Of a stretch of 64,000 nucleotides of DNA, positions 8,013-17,421 are shown piece after piece. Position 1 is the first letter of the stretch. The number at the start of each line of letters is the position of its first letter. Origin of the DNA: Micromonospora sp. WMMD980 (GTDB lineage Bacteria; Actinomycetota; Actinomycetes; Mycobacteriales; Micromonosporaceae); contig NZ_JARUBE010000003.1 in assembly GCF_029626035.1 (NCBI RefSeq), forward strand, positions 5,580,001 through 5,644,000. The letters run 5' to 3'. The notes beneath the pieces were generated by a model, which saw only the letters and a list, made by a program, of their open reading frames with translations, searched no databases and was not told the origin of the DNA. Made by a program: the position numbers and the translations under genes.

Positions 8013-9758
8013 TCAGCGCCCGAGCCGCCGCCGCACCATCCCCACCACCTCGGTGATCTCGCCGATCCGCAGCAGCATGGCCAGGCCGAGGTACGTCCCG
8101 CCGATCGCCGCGCCGCCGATCACCAGCTGGACCGCGGCGGCCAACCGGCTCAGGCCCTCCGGGTCGCCGGGGAGCACCGCGACCACGAGCACCCCGACCA
8201 GCGCGGCGCCCAGCGCGGCCACCACCACCCGACCGAGGGTCTTCATGATCCGGCCCAGCCCGATCCGGCCCACCCGGGGCCGTAGCAGCATCGCCGAGAT
8301 GATCGCCGCGGCCAGGTACGACACCGCGTTGCCGAGCATCATCCCGGCCGCCGCGAAGGTGTTCGAGAAGATCAGGAAGAGGCCCACCTGGAGCAGCACC
8401 CGCAGGATCACCACCGGGATGTTGATCAGGGCAGGGGTGCGGGTGTCGGGCAGCGCGTAGAACGCGAACGTGAAGAGCTGGCTGACCGCGAACGGCACCA
8501 GGCCGAGCGCGGCGACCAGCAGCACCGTCGAGGTGGCCACCGCGTTGTCGCCGTCGAAGGCGCCGTAGCGGAACACCATCACGGAGATCGGCCCGGCCAG
8601 CACGGCGTAGCAGACCGCGATCGGGGCCAGCACCGCGGAGACCATCCGGGTGCCCCGGGACAGGTCGGCGGTGACGTCGCCGAACCGACCCTCGGCGGCG
8701 GCCGCGCTCATCCGGGGCATCAGCGCCGTGATGATCGAGACCGCGATGATGCCGTGCGCCATCATCAGCAGCAGGAAGACGTTGTTGTAGATCAGCAGGC
8801 CGGCGTTCTTGCCGCCGGCGGCGCGGGTGAGCAGGTTGACCACCACGAACAGGCCGAGCTGGTTGACCCCGACGTAGCAGAACATCCAGCCGCCGAGCCG
8901 GGCCAGCTCCGCCAGGCCGAGCGCGCGGAAGTCGAACCGCCACTTCCACCGGAAGTTAACCTTGCGCAGCGCGGGCAGCAGGCCGGCGGTCTGGACCGCG
9001 ACGCCGAGCAGCGTGCCGCCGCCGATCAGCAGGACGCGTCCCCAGCTCATCTCGCCCGGCTGGATGATCTTGGCACCGAAGACCGCGATGTAGATCCCGC
9101 AGACGGCGATGACCACCAGATTGTTCAGGATCGGCGCCCACATCGGGGCGGCGAAGTGCCCGCGGGTGTTCAGCACCGCGGCGATCAGCGCGCTCACGCC
9201 GGTGAAGAACAGCATCGGCAGCATCAGGTACGACAGGCCGGTGACCAGCCCCTGGTAGTCCGCGTCCTTGCCGCCCGCGTAGATGGCGGTGAGCACCGAC
9301 GCCCCGGCCATGGCGATCAGCGCGACGGCCGCCAGCGCCAGCACGGCGAGCGTGAGCAGCCGCTGGGAGTACGCCTCGCCCCGGTCCGGGTCGGACTTGC
9401 GCCGCCGGACCAGCACCGGGATCAGCACGCTGGTGAGCACGCCGCCGAGCAGGAACTCGTAGACCTGGTTGGGCAGGAAGATCGCGGTGGTGTAGGCGTC
9501 GCCGACCAGCGCGCCACCGAGCGCGGCGCCGATCATCAGGTTGCGGATGAAGCCGGTGCCCCGGCTGACCAGGCTGCCGATCGCCATCACCGCGCTGTTC
9601 GCCGCGGCGCTGGTCTCCGCGACCACCTCCTGCGGCGGCGCGACCGCCTCGGCGCCGGGCTGGTTCAGCGGCTCCGCCGAGATGAAGGTGGCGCCGTCGT
9701 CCGGCGGCAGGCCGCCGTCGTGCGCGTTCGCGCTGCGGTAGAGCCCGCCGCCGCCCAT
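8013..9758 (-). CDS. murJ: Lipid II flippase MurJ (MviN)
   Basis: 581 residues, almost entirely membrane segments (about 14 helices) after a ~55-residue cytoplasmic N-terminal tail. Family hallmarks include MAIGSLVSRGTGFIRNLMIG near the first helix and VYEFLLGGVLTSVLIPVLV. MurJ flips lipid-linked peptidoglycan precursor across the cytoplasmic membrane. GGGAGG precedes the ATG. Unlike mycobacterial MviN the protein stops after the membrane domain; the pseudokinase follows as a separate gene. It diverges from cca across 132 bp. Confidence 0.96.
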   Translation of the reverse strand: MGGGGLYRSANAHDGGLPPDDGATFISAEPLNQPGAEAVAPPQEVVAETSAAANSAVMAIGSLVSRGTGFIRNLMIGAALGGALVGDAYTTAIFLPNQVYEFLLGGVLTSVLIPVLVRRRKSDPDRGEAYSQRLLTLAVLALAAVALIAMAGASVLTAIYAGGKDADYQGLVTGLSYLMLPMLFFTGVSALIAAVLNTRGHFAAPMWAPILNNLVVIAVCGIYIAVFGAKIIQPGEMSWGRVLLIGGGTLLGVAVQTAGLLPALRKVNFRWKWRFDFRALGLAELARLGGWMFCYVGVNQLGLFVVVNLLTRAAGGKNAGLLIYNNVFLLLMMAHGIIAVSIITALMPRMSAAAAEGRFGDVTADLSRGTRMVSAVLAPIAVCYAVLAGPISVMVFRYGAFDGDNAVATSTVLLVAALGLVPFAVSQLFTFAFYALPDTRTPALINIPVVILRVLLQVGLFLIFSNTFAAAGMMLGNAVSYLAAAIISAMLLRPRVGRIGLGRIMKTLGRVVVAALGAALVGVLVVAVLPGDPEGLSRLAAAVQLVIGGAAIGGTYLGLAMLLRIGEITEVVGMVRRRLGR

Positions 9759-9890
9759 CTGCCCGCCTCCCAGGGATATGCCGGAACCGGGCCCCGCCGG
9801 CCCCGCACAACCGGAACCTTAGTCACCCCCGGCCCGTTACCCGCGCCCGGCGCGGTCGATCCACCCCCGGCCCGATAGGCTGGCGCTCCC

Positions 9891-11354
9891 ATGTCCGAAG
9901 CCTCCGCCTCCGCGTCCGCCGCCGACCGCCACGAGCTGACCGCCGCGCAGCGCAACGCCGTCGCCGAACTGCTCCGCGTCTCCCCGGTCGCCGACGAGCT
10001 GGGCCGGCGTTTTGCCCGGGCCGGTCACGAACTGCACCTGGTGGGCGGGTCCGTCCGGGACGCGCTGCTCGGCCGGCTCGGCAACGACCTCGACTTCTGC
10101 ACCGACGCCCACCCGGACGAGACCGTGAAGGTCGTCCGGGGCTGGGCCGAGTCGATCTGGGAGACCGGGCGCGAGTTCGGCACCATCGCCTGCCAGCGCG
10201 ACGGCCTCACCCTGGAGATCACCACCTTCCGCGCGGAGGTCTACGACCAGGTGAGCCGCAACCCGGTGGTGGCGTACGGCACCAGCCTGGTGGAGGACCT
10301 GAAGCGCCGCGACTTCACGGTCAACGCGATGGCGGTGAGCCTCCCCGAGCACCGGTTCACCGATCCGTACGGGGGCCTGGCCGACCTCGCCGCCAAGATC
10401 ATTCGTACCCCCGGGACGCCGCAGGAGTCGTTCCGCGACGACCCGCTGCGGATGCTGCGCGCGGCCCGGTTCGCCGCCCAGCTCCGCTTCGCCGTCCACC
10501 CCGACGTCCGCGCCGCGATGACCCGGATGGCGTCCGACCTCGACCGGATCACCGCCGAGCGGATCCGGGACGAGTTCACCAAGCTGCTGTGCGGCGCCGA
10601 CCCGGTGACCGGGCTGCGCCTGCTCGTCGACACCGGCCTGGCCGAGCGCTTCCTCCCGGAGTTGACCGGCCTCAAGCTCACCATTGACGAGCACGCCCAG
10701 CACAAGGACGTCTACGAGCACACGCTCACCGTGGTCACCAACGCCATGTCGATGGAGTCCGACGGCTGCGACTTCGTGCTGCGGATGGCCGCGCTCATGC
10801 ACGACGTCGGCAAGCCCGGCACCAAGGCGGTCGGCGGGGACGGCCGGGTCAGCTTCCACCACCACGAGGTGGTCGGCGCCCGGCTGACCAAGGCCCGGAT
10901 GAGGGCGCTGCGCTATCCGAAGGACGTCACCTCCCAGGTGGTCAAGCTGGTCGGGCTGCACCTGCGCTTCTACGGGTACGGCCGGGGCGAGTGGACCGAC
11001 TCGGCGGTGCGCCGGTACGTCACCGACGCCGGCGACCTGCTGTCCCGGCTGCACAAGCTGACCCGATCCGACTGCACCACCCGCAACCGGCGCAAGGCGG
11101 CCCAGCTCGCGGCCGACTACGACGCGCTGGAGGAGCGGATCGCCCGGATCGCCGCCGAGGAGGATCTGGCCCGGGTCCGGCCGGACCTGGACGGCAACGC
11201 GATCATGGAGTTGCTCGGCGTGCCGCCGGGCCCGGTGGTCGGGCGCGCCTGGCAGCACCTCAAGGAGCTGCGACTGGAGCGCGGGCCGCTGGACCGCGAC
11301 GAGGCCGAGGCGGAGCTGCTGCGCTGGGCGCGCGCCGAGGGCATCGTCGGCTGA
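9891..11354 (+). CDS. cca: CCA tRNA nucleotidyltransferase
   Basis: 487 residues. N-terminal class II nucleotidyltransferase head with LVGGSVRDALLGR and DLDFCTDA carrying the metal-binding aspartates, the DFTVNAMAV and RLLRAARF-type neck motifs, and a C-terminal HD domain (LMHDVGKP, HHHEVVGA). It adds or repairs the 3' CCA end of tRNAs. Actinobacterial homologues are often labelled PcnA/poly(A) polymerase, but this head is the CCA-adding type. A TAGGCT box at 9876-9881 places transcription about three bases before the ATG, a near-leaderless arrangement. Confidence 0.95.
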   Translation: MSEASASASAADRHELTAAQRNAVAELLRVSPVADELGRRFARAGHELHLVGGSVRDALLGRLGNDLDFCTDAHPDETVKVVRGWAESIWETGREFGTIACQRDGLTLEITTFRAEVYDQVSRNPVVAYGTSLVEDLKRRDFTVNAMAVSLPEHRFTDPYGGLADLAAKIIRTPGTPQESFRDDPLRMLRAARFAAQLRFAVHPDVRAAMTRMASDLDRITAERIRDEFTKLLCGADPVTGLRLLVDTGLAERFLPELTGLKLTIDEHAQHKDVYEHTLTVVTNAMSMESDGCDFVLRMAALMHDVGKPGTKAVGGDGRVSFHHHEVVGARLTKARMRALRYPKDVTSQVVKLVGLHLRFYGYGRGEWTDSAVRRYVTDAGDLLSRLHKLTRSDCTTRNRRKAAQLAADYDALEERIARIAAEEDLARVRPDLDGNAIMELLGVPPGPVVGRAWQHLKELRLERGPLDRDEAEAELLRWARAEGIVG

Positions 11355-11539
11355 TCGTCGGCCCCGGCGGAAAATCGACGACGATACGCCGGCGTGTCGA
11401 CCGAACGGATGACGTGGTCCGGTCGATCTTTCCCGCATGATGTTGGTCATCACCAGCCCCCCGGCCCGACGGGCGCGGCTGTCCTGATCGCATCCGCCCG
11501 TCCGCTCCGGACGGTCGCTGGAGACGGGGAGTCCATTCA

Positions 11540-13579
11540 GTGTCACGCCACGGCGCGCTGCGCCGCTCCGCGTTGGTGGGGCTCGCCCTCACCTCCGCCA
11601 CCTCCATCCTCTGCGCCGCCACCGCCGGCCCGGCGTCTGCCGCGCCGGACGGCCCGAAGCGCGGCCCGGTCCGCGGCGCCGACACGGCCGGGGCGGTGCC
11701 CGGCCGCTACATCGTCGTCCTCAAGAACGGCAAGGCCACCCCGGCCAAGGTGAAGTCCGCCGCGTCGGCCCTCGCCGGCGAGCACGGCGGTTCCGTCCGC
11801 CGGGTGTTCGGCAAGGCGCTGCACGGCTATTCCGCCAGCATGGAACGCCGGCAGGCCGAGCGTCTCGCCGCAGACCCCGACGTCGCGTACGTCCAGCAGG
11901 TCCAACGCGCGACGGCCACCGGCACCCAGAGCACCCCGCCCTGGGGCCTGGACCGGATCGACCAGGCCAAGGCGAAGGCCGACGGCCGTTACACCTACCC
12001 GGCGACCGGCGCCGGGGTGACCGCGTACGTCATCGACACCGGCATCGACATCGCCCACCAGGACTTCGGCGGGCGGGCCGTCAACGGCTACGACGCGGTC
12101 GACTCCGACGACGTCGCGCAGGACTGCGACGGGCACGGCACGCACGTCGCCGGCACCATCGGCGGCACGAAGTACGGCGTGGCCAAGGACGTCAAGCTGG
12201 TCGCGGTCCGGGTGCTGGACTGCGCCGGTGGCGGCGACAGCGAGGACGTGATCGCCGGCATCGACTGGGTGACCGCGCACGCCACCGGGCCGTCCGTGGC
12301 GAACATGAGCCTGGGCTTCCCCGGCGTCGACCAGGCGGTCGACGACGCGATCAGCCGCTCCATCGCCGCCGGCATCAGCTACGCGATCGCGGCCGGCAAC
12401 AGCTGGAAGGACGCCTGCGGGATCACGCCGGCACGCGTCCCGGCGGCCATCACGGTCGGCGCCACCGACCGGCTCGACATGCGGGCCTGGTTCTCCAACT
12501 TCGGCCGCTGCCTGGACACCTACGCCCCGGGCGCCGGCATCGTGTCGGCGAAGGCCGGCACCGCCTCCGGCACCGAGTCGATGAGCGGCACCTCGATGGC
12601 GTCCCCGCACGTCGCGGGCGCTGCCGCGCTGCTGCTGGAGGCGCACCCGGGCTGGACCCCGCAGCAGGTGCGCGACTCGATCGTGGACACCAGCATCACC
12701 GGCGCGGTGCACGACACCATGGGCTCGGTCGACCGGCTGCTGCACGTCGGCAACGCAGTGGTCGCCCGCGAGTCCTACGGCCTGAAGGCCCGGAGCAACG
12801 GCCGCTACGTGACGGCGGAGAGCAGCGGCACCAAGCCGCTGGTCGCGCGCGGCACCGAGGCCGGCGCCTGGGAGAGGTACGACGTGGTGGACGCCGGCAG
12901 CGGCTTCTACGCGCTGCGCGCGAAGGCGAACAACAAGTTCGTCAGCGCGGACGGAAGTGGCACCAAGCCGCTCCTCGCCCGCGCCGCCTCGATCGGCGCC
13001 TGGGAGAAGTTCCAGCTCGTCGTCAACGCCGACGGCAGCGTCAGCCTGAAGGCCGCGGTCAACGGCAAGTACGTCACCGCGTCGAACACCACCACCCCGC
13101 TGATCGCCAGCAAGACCTCCATCGGCACCGCGGAGAAGTTCGACTTCGACGCGTCCGCCCCGGTCGTCGGCATCAAGGCGGTGGCCAACGGCAAGTACGT
13201 GACCGCGGAGAGCGGCGGCGGCAAGCCGCTGATCGCCCGCGCCGCGACGGTCGGCGCCTGGGAGAAGTACGAGGTCGTCAGCGTCGGTGACGGCTACTTC
13301 GCGCTGCGCTCGCTGGCCAACAAGAAGCTCGTCGCCGCGGAGAGCGGCGGCACCAAGCCGCTGATCGCCCGGTCCACCACGGTCGGCGCCTGGGAGGTCT
13401 TCGACTTCCTCGACTACAACGCCGACGGTTCGGTCTACCTGCGGGCCAACGCCAACGGCAAGGCGGTCACCTCCGGCAGCACCGGGGGCAGCCAGCTCAT
13501 CGCCAGCCGCGTGGTCAACCTGAACAGCGCGACGCTGGGCCTGGGCAACGGCGAGAAGTTCGTCCTCGCCTCGCTCTGA
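11540..13579 (+). CDS. Secreted subtilisin-like serine protease (S8A) with two C-terminal beta-trefoils
   Basis: 679 residues: Sec signal peptide (residues 1-35, ending ASA), I9 propeptide inhibitor domain (about 56-123), proteinase K-like catalytic domain with Asp166 (VIDTG), His199 (DGHGTH) and Ser352 (GTSMA), then six repeats of about 44 residues (413-679), each starting like L/V-x-A-x-x-NGKYVTA and ending GAWEKF. Six such repeats fit two fascin/actin-crosslinking-like beta-trefoils, presumably binding carbohydrate or another surface ligand. The GTG start follows GGAGACGGGGAG. It stands alone between cca and a shared terminator. Substrate unknown. Confidence 0.93.
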   Translation: MSRHGALRRSALVGLALTSATSILCAATAGPASAAPDGPKRGPVRGADTAGAVPGRYIVVLKNGKATPAKVKSAASALAGEHGGSVRRVFGKALHGYSASMERRQAERLAADPDVAYVQQVQRATATGTQSTPPWGLDRIDQAKAKADGRYTYPATGAGVTAYVIDTGIDIAHQDFGGRAVNGYDAVDSDDVAQDCDGHGTHVAGTIGGTKYGVAKDVKLVAVRVLDCAGGGDSEDVIAGIDWVTAHATGPSVANMSLGFPGVDQAVDDAISRSIAAGISYAIAAGNSWKDACGITPARVPAAITVGATDRLDMRAWFSNFGRCLDTYAPGAGIVSAKAGTASGTESMSGTSMASPHVAGAAALLLEAHPGWTPQQVRDSIVDTSITGAVHDTMGSVDRLLHVGNAVVARESYGLKARSNGRYVTAESSGTKPLVARGTEAGAWERYDVVDAGSGFYALRAKANNKFVSADGSGTKPLLARAASIGAWEKFQLVVNADGSVSLKAAVNGKYVTASNTTTPLIASKTSIGTAEKFDFDASAPVVGIKAVANGKYVTAESGGGKPLIARAATVGAWEKYEVVSVGDGYFALRSLANKKLVAAESGGTKPLIARSTTVGAWEVFDFLDYNADGSVYLRANANGKAVTSGSTGGSQLIASRVVNLNSATLGLGNGEKFVLASL

Positions 13580-13590
13580 CCCGCACCGGA

Positions 13591-13640
13591 TACGACGGCG
13601 CCCGCCGGCTCCCCGAGAGGGGCCGGCGGGCGCCGTCGTA
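13591..13640. terminator. Bidirectional terminator between subtilase and flotillin genes
   Basis: A perfect 19-bp GC-rich stem (13591-13609 with 13622-13640) plus an inner CCCC/GGGG lies between two convergent genes, ending three bases before the flotillin stop codon. It can serve both strands. Confidence 0.85.
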
Positions 13641-13642
13641 CG

Positions 13643-15149
13643 TCACGGGTTGACCGTGCTGCCGTCCACCGTGCTCTTGCCGTTGGTGTGCGCGCTGCCC
13701 AGCCGGGCCAGCAGCCCGGCCAGGTCGATGCCGGTCAGGTCGGTGCCGAGCTGGAGGCCCTGAGCGACGTTGCCGGCCACCGACTTGGTCAGCGACGAGG
13801 CGCCGTCGGTGGAGATGACGGTCATCTTGTCGATCGCGCCGATCGGGGCGCTGGCCGCGCCGACCACCTCGGGCAGCACCTTGACCAGCAGGTCCAACAC
13901 CGCCGCCTCGCCGTACGCCGCGAACGCCTCGGCCTTGCGGGCCATCGCGTCGGCCTCCGCCTGGCCCTTGGCCAGGATGGCCGCGGCCTCGGCCTGGCCT
14001 TCCCGCTCGACCGCCTCGGCGATCGCGGACCGCCGGCGTTGCTCCGCCTCACCCTCCTTGGCGCCCTCGATCGCGTTCGCCTCGGCCAGCGCGGCCCGGC
14101 GGGCCCGCTCGCCCTCACCGGTGAGCCGGGACTGCTCGGCGGCGGCCCTGCGCGGCGGCGATGGTGGCCTGCCGCTGCGCGTCGGCGTTCAACACCGCCG
14201 CGTTGCGGGCCGCCTCGGCCTCCTGCTCCACCTTGTACCGGGCGGCGTCGGCCGGCTTGCGCACCTCGGTGTCGAGCTGGCGCTGCTTCAGCTCGGCGTT
14301 GCGCTCGGCCACCTTCTGCTGCTCGGAGAGGATCGCCTGGTCCCGCTCGGCCTGGGCGAGCGGCCCGGCCGCGGCCGACCTGGCCTTCGCCGCGTCGATC
14401 TCGGCCTGGATGCCGGCCTGCTTGAGCGACAGGTTCCGGTTCGCCTCGGCGATCGCCTCCTCGGCCAGCAACCGCTCCTGCTCGGCGGCCTGCCGGGCAC
14501 GCGCCTCGGCGATGGCGGCGTCCTTGAGCACCCGGGCGGCCTCGGGCCGACCCAGGTCGGCCAGGTAGGACCCCTCGGCCAGGATGTCCTGGAGCTGGAA
14601 CGTGTCCAGCACCAGGCCCTGGTTGGTCATCGAGTGCTCGGCCTCCTCGGCGACCGCGCTGGCGAACGCGGCCCGGTCCCGGATGACCTCCTCGACGGTG
14701 AGCCGGCCGACGATCGAGCGCAGCGCACCGGCCAGCACCTCCCGGGTGAAGTTGTCGATCTCGTCCTGCTGGTGCAGGAACCGCTGGGCGGCGGCCCGGA
14801 TCGCGTCCTCGGTGCCGCCGACCTTGACGATCGCGACGCCGTGCAGGTCGGCGCGGATGCCCTGCTTGCTGACCGCGCCCCGGATCCCGACGTCGATGCG
14901 CCGGCTGGACAGGTCGAGGGACTGCAACTTCTGCACGACCGGCAGCACGAAGACGGAGGCGCCGAGCACGACCTTCTGGCCGGACATGTCGGTGGACCGG
15001 ATGCCGTCGGCGGTCTGGGTGGTCCGGCCCTTGCGGCCGGTGACGATGAACGCCTCGTTCGGCCCGGCCACCTTGATCCGGGAGAGCACGAAGAGGACGA
15101 GCAGGACGGCGAGGAGGACCGCGCCGCCGATGGCGACGAGCAGGGGCAT
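13643..15149 (-). pseudogene. Flotillin/SPFH-domain protein with an apparent one-base frameshift
   Basis: The first frame (from ATG 15149) encodes an N-terminal membrane segment, an SPFH domain and part of an Ala/Glu-rich coiled coil, but reads into a TGA at 14117-14115 after an unnatural tail (QGRRRAVPAHR). The second frame (to 13643) resumes the coiled coil with AAAEQSRLTGEGERARRAAL and ends in a normal flotillin C-terminus. Removing one G:C pair in the run at 14146-14148 joins the frames into about 501 residues, the normal family length. Either a real mutation or a sequencing error. Flotillins organise membrane microdomains; the partner NfeD gene lies directly upstream. Confidence 0.85.
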
Positions 15150-15173
15150 GGGGGTTCCCGTCTGTTGGGGGAT

Positions 15174-15716
15174 TCAGTAGGTCTCGACGTGCACGCTGGT
15201 CTCGCTGAGCGCTTCGACCACGAAGATCCGGGCACCGATTCCGATGGGCCGGTCGGCCCGGGCGTTGAGTTTGACCGGCTGGCCGGCGAGGCGTACCCGG
15301 ACCTCGCCGTAGCCACTGCTGGGGATCGGGGTCACCACCAGGCCGATCGCGCCGGTCAGGTGGTCGCGGGTGGGGGTGGGGTCGGTGCGCATGGTGCGGG
15401 CCGCGCGGCTCAACCGGGCCGCCAGCCAGCCGGTGGGCACGGCGGCGAGCGCCCCGCCGGCCACCGCCGCCGCGATCATCCCGGGGGTACGCCCCCCGAG
15501 CAGCTCGTTGACGATCGCGGCGCCGAACCCGAACGCTCCGGTGAACCCGGCGACCGCCTCCAGCGACACCGGCCCGTCGACGTCCGGATGGCCCAGGTGC
15601 AGCACTCCCGAGCCGAGCAGGGCGAGCGTCAGCACTCCGACGCCGGCCCCACCGATGATCAGGAAGAGGAGCGTCCCGGTGGCCACGACCTGCACGGTAG
15701 CGACGTCGCGCAACAT
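15174..15716 (-). CDS. NfeD-like membrane protein partnered with flotillin
   Basis: 180 residues: two or three N-terminal transmembrane helices (about residues 10-35, 55-75 and 78-100) and a C-terminal small beta domain (LTGAIGLVVTPIPSSGYGEVRV... ARIFVVEAL) typical of the OB fold in NfeD proteins. NfeD and flotillin genes are commonly paired and act together at membrane domains. The stop lies 24 bp before the flotillin start on the same strand, so they form an operon. The family is inferred from fold-like pattern and partner gene. Confidence 0.75.
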   Translation of the reverse strand: MLRDVATVQVVATGTLLFLIIGGAGVGVLTLALLGSGVLHLGHPDVDGPVSLEAVAGFTGAFGFGAAIVNELLGGRTPGMIAAAVAGGALAAVPTGWLAARLSRAARTMRTDPTPTRDHLTGAIGLVVTPIPSSGYGEVRVRLAGQPVKLNARADRPIGIGARIFVVEALSETSVHVETY

Positions 15717-15747
15717 CGACTGCGGACAGCGAACCCTGAGCGACCGC

Positions 15748-16848
15748 TCAGCCCGGCGCGATGGTCACCTCGGCGAGGCGGAACTCCTCCGGCAGCGGCT
15801 GGCGGACCAGTTCCCGGCCGGTGGTGTCGGCGTACACGAACTCGTGCGAACCTCTCGGCCGCCGGTAGAGCAGCCGATCGGGCCCGGCCCAGACGGCGTC
15901 CGCGGCGGGCAGCGCGTTGACCACCCGGCCGGTCGCCGCCTCCACCAGCAGCGGCTCCCGCTGCCCCTGGACGACCACCAGCCTGCCGTCCGGCGACCAG
16001 GCCCACGGGCCGGCCGGGTCACCGGGCAACGGCTCGAAGCGGGTGGGCCGGCCCGTGTCGGCGGAGAAGAACTGCACGCCCCGTCGTGGGTGTCGGGCGG
16101 ACTCGGACCGGGGGCGGCCCGGGTCGGTCTGCTGGAGCAGCACCTCCCGTCCGTCCCGGCTCCACAGGAAGGAGCAGTAGTCGGTGCAGAGGAACTCGTC
16201 GGTGTCGACGGCGTGGGTGCGGGTGGTGCCCTCGGCGTCCAGCACGACGAAGCCGAAGTGGTCGACCCGCTGGCTGGTGAAGAGCAGGCGCCGGCCGTCC
16301 GGCGACCAGTTCGGCGCGGCGAGCGCACGACCCGGCTCGTACCAGCGGGTCGTCCCGCGCACCAGGTCGACGAGCCCGACCCGGCGGGGCCGGTCGTCGT
16401 CCCAGACCGCGACCAGCGAGCCGGCCGGGGCGGGGAGAACCGCGTCGTAGCGGCTGTTGACGAGGTAGCGGCCACGTGCCCGGTCGAGCAGGTAGGACTT
16501 GCCGTTCGACCGCGTGGGCTCGCTCAGGCTGGTGACCACCCAACCGCCCGGCAGCGTCAACGGGCCGTTCGACCAGTTCGCGCCGGGCGCCGACCGGATC
16601 ACCGGCGACGGGACGGCGGTGACCGGTGGTGCGGTGGGCGGCGGCGCGGGGCGGGGGCGCAGCAGCACGAACGGCAGGGTCGCCGCGACCACCGCGACCA
16701 GGACGGCGGCGGTCGCGGCCACCCGTCGGCGACGCCGCAGCCGCCGACCGTGCCCGAGCGCCCGCCCCGCCAGGTCCGGCGCGGGCGCGGCGTCGTCGGC
16801 GAGGTCGCGTACGGCCGTGCGGAGCATCTCGTCCAGCGACGTGCTCAT
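15748..16848 (-). CDS. Membrane-anchored beta-propeller protein, probable partner of SigE-family sigma factor
   Basis: 366 residues: an N-terminal cytoplasmic stretch (MSTSLDEMLRTAVRDLADDA), an Arg-rich segment followed by one transmembrane helix (AATAAVLVAVVAATLPFVLL), then an outer region with TolB/WD40-like repeats (APNWSPDGRRLLFTS, WSRDGREVLL, AWSPDGRLVVV). Its ATG overlaps the upstream sigma gene's stop by four bases (ATGA), so the two are translationally coupled. It probably acts as an anti-sigma or sensor, but no zinc anti-sigma motif is visible; that role is inference from context. Confidence 0.72.
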   Translation of the reverse strand: MSTSLDEMLRTAVRDLADDAAPAPDLAGRALGHGRRLRRRRRVAATAAVLVAVVAATLPFVLLRPRPAPPPTAPPVTAVPSPVIRSAPGANWSNGPLTLPGGWVVTSLSEPTRSNGKSYLLDRARGRYLVNSRYDAVLPAPAGSLVAVWDDDRPRRVGLVDLVRGTTRWYEPGRALAAPNWSPDGRRLLFTSQRVDHFGFVVLDAEGTTRTHAVDTDEFLCTDYCSFLWSRDGREVLLQQTDPGRPRSESARHPRRGVQFFSADTGRPTRFEPLPGDPAGPWAWSPDGRLVVVQGQREPLLVEAATGRVVNALPAADAVWAGPDRLLYRRPRGSHEFVYADTTGRELVRQPLPEEFRLAEVTIAPG

Positions 16849-17354
16849 CGGGTCACCTCCGCCGGGGTGGTCAACTCGTCGAGCGCCGGCACGAGTTGCC
16901 GGAGCCGGGCCAGCGCCTTGGCGCTCTGGCTGGCCACGGTGCCGGGGCGGCAGCCGAGCAGCGCGGCGGTCTGCTCGACGCTCAGGTCCTCCAGGTAGCG
17001 CAGCGTCAGCACGGCCCGCTGGCGCGGCGGCAACGCGCGCAGCGCGTCGCGCAACAGCAGCCGCAGGTCGCTGTCGTCACCGGCCGCCGGTCGTTCCGGC
17101 AGGTCGGCCACCGGAACCTCCGCGCGCCGCGCCCGCCGCCGCCAGCCGGAGACCTGGTCGTGGTAGAGGATCCGTTTCACGTACGGCTCCGCGTCACCGC
17201 GGATCCGGGGCCACCGGGCGTACGCCTTGGCCAGCGCGTTCTGCAGCAGGTCCTCCGCCGCGTGCTGGTTGCCGGCGAGCGCGTACGCGACCCGCAGCAG
17301 GACCGCTCCCCGCTCGTTGACGAACGCGGTGAACTCCCGGTCGACCTCCGCCAC
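16845..17354 (-). CDS. SigE-family ECF RNA polymerase sigma factor
   Basis: 169 residues: region 2 (EFTAFVNERGAVLLRVAYALAGNQHAAEDLLQ..., VKRILYHDQVSGWRRR) and region 4 (LPPRQRAVLTLRYLEDLSVEQTAALL, RPGTVASQSAKALARL), typical of the actinobacterial SigE-like ECF family. The GTG at 17354 is chosen because GGAGG lies eight bases upstream; the longer frame to 17495 would run into the divergent ogt gene. The downstream propeller protein overlaps it by four bases. Confidence 0.88.
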   Translation of the reverse strand: MAEVDREFTAFVNERGAVLLRVAYALAGNQHAAEDLLQNALAKAYARWPRIRGDAEPYVKRILYHDQVSGWRRRARRAEVPVADLPERPAAGDDSDLRLLLRDALRALPPRQRAVLTLRYLEDLSVEQTAALLGCRPGTVASQSAKALARLRQLVPALDELTTPAEVTR

Positions 17355-17421
17355 CGTCCACCTCCGTCTCTCAGACGCCCGGCGCGCGGGAAACTTTGCC
17401 CGTCGCGCGACAATGGGCGGC

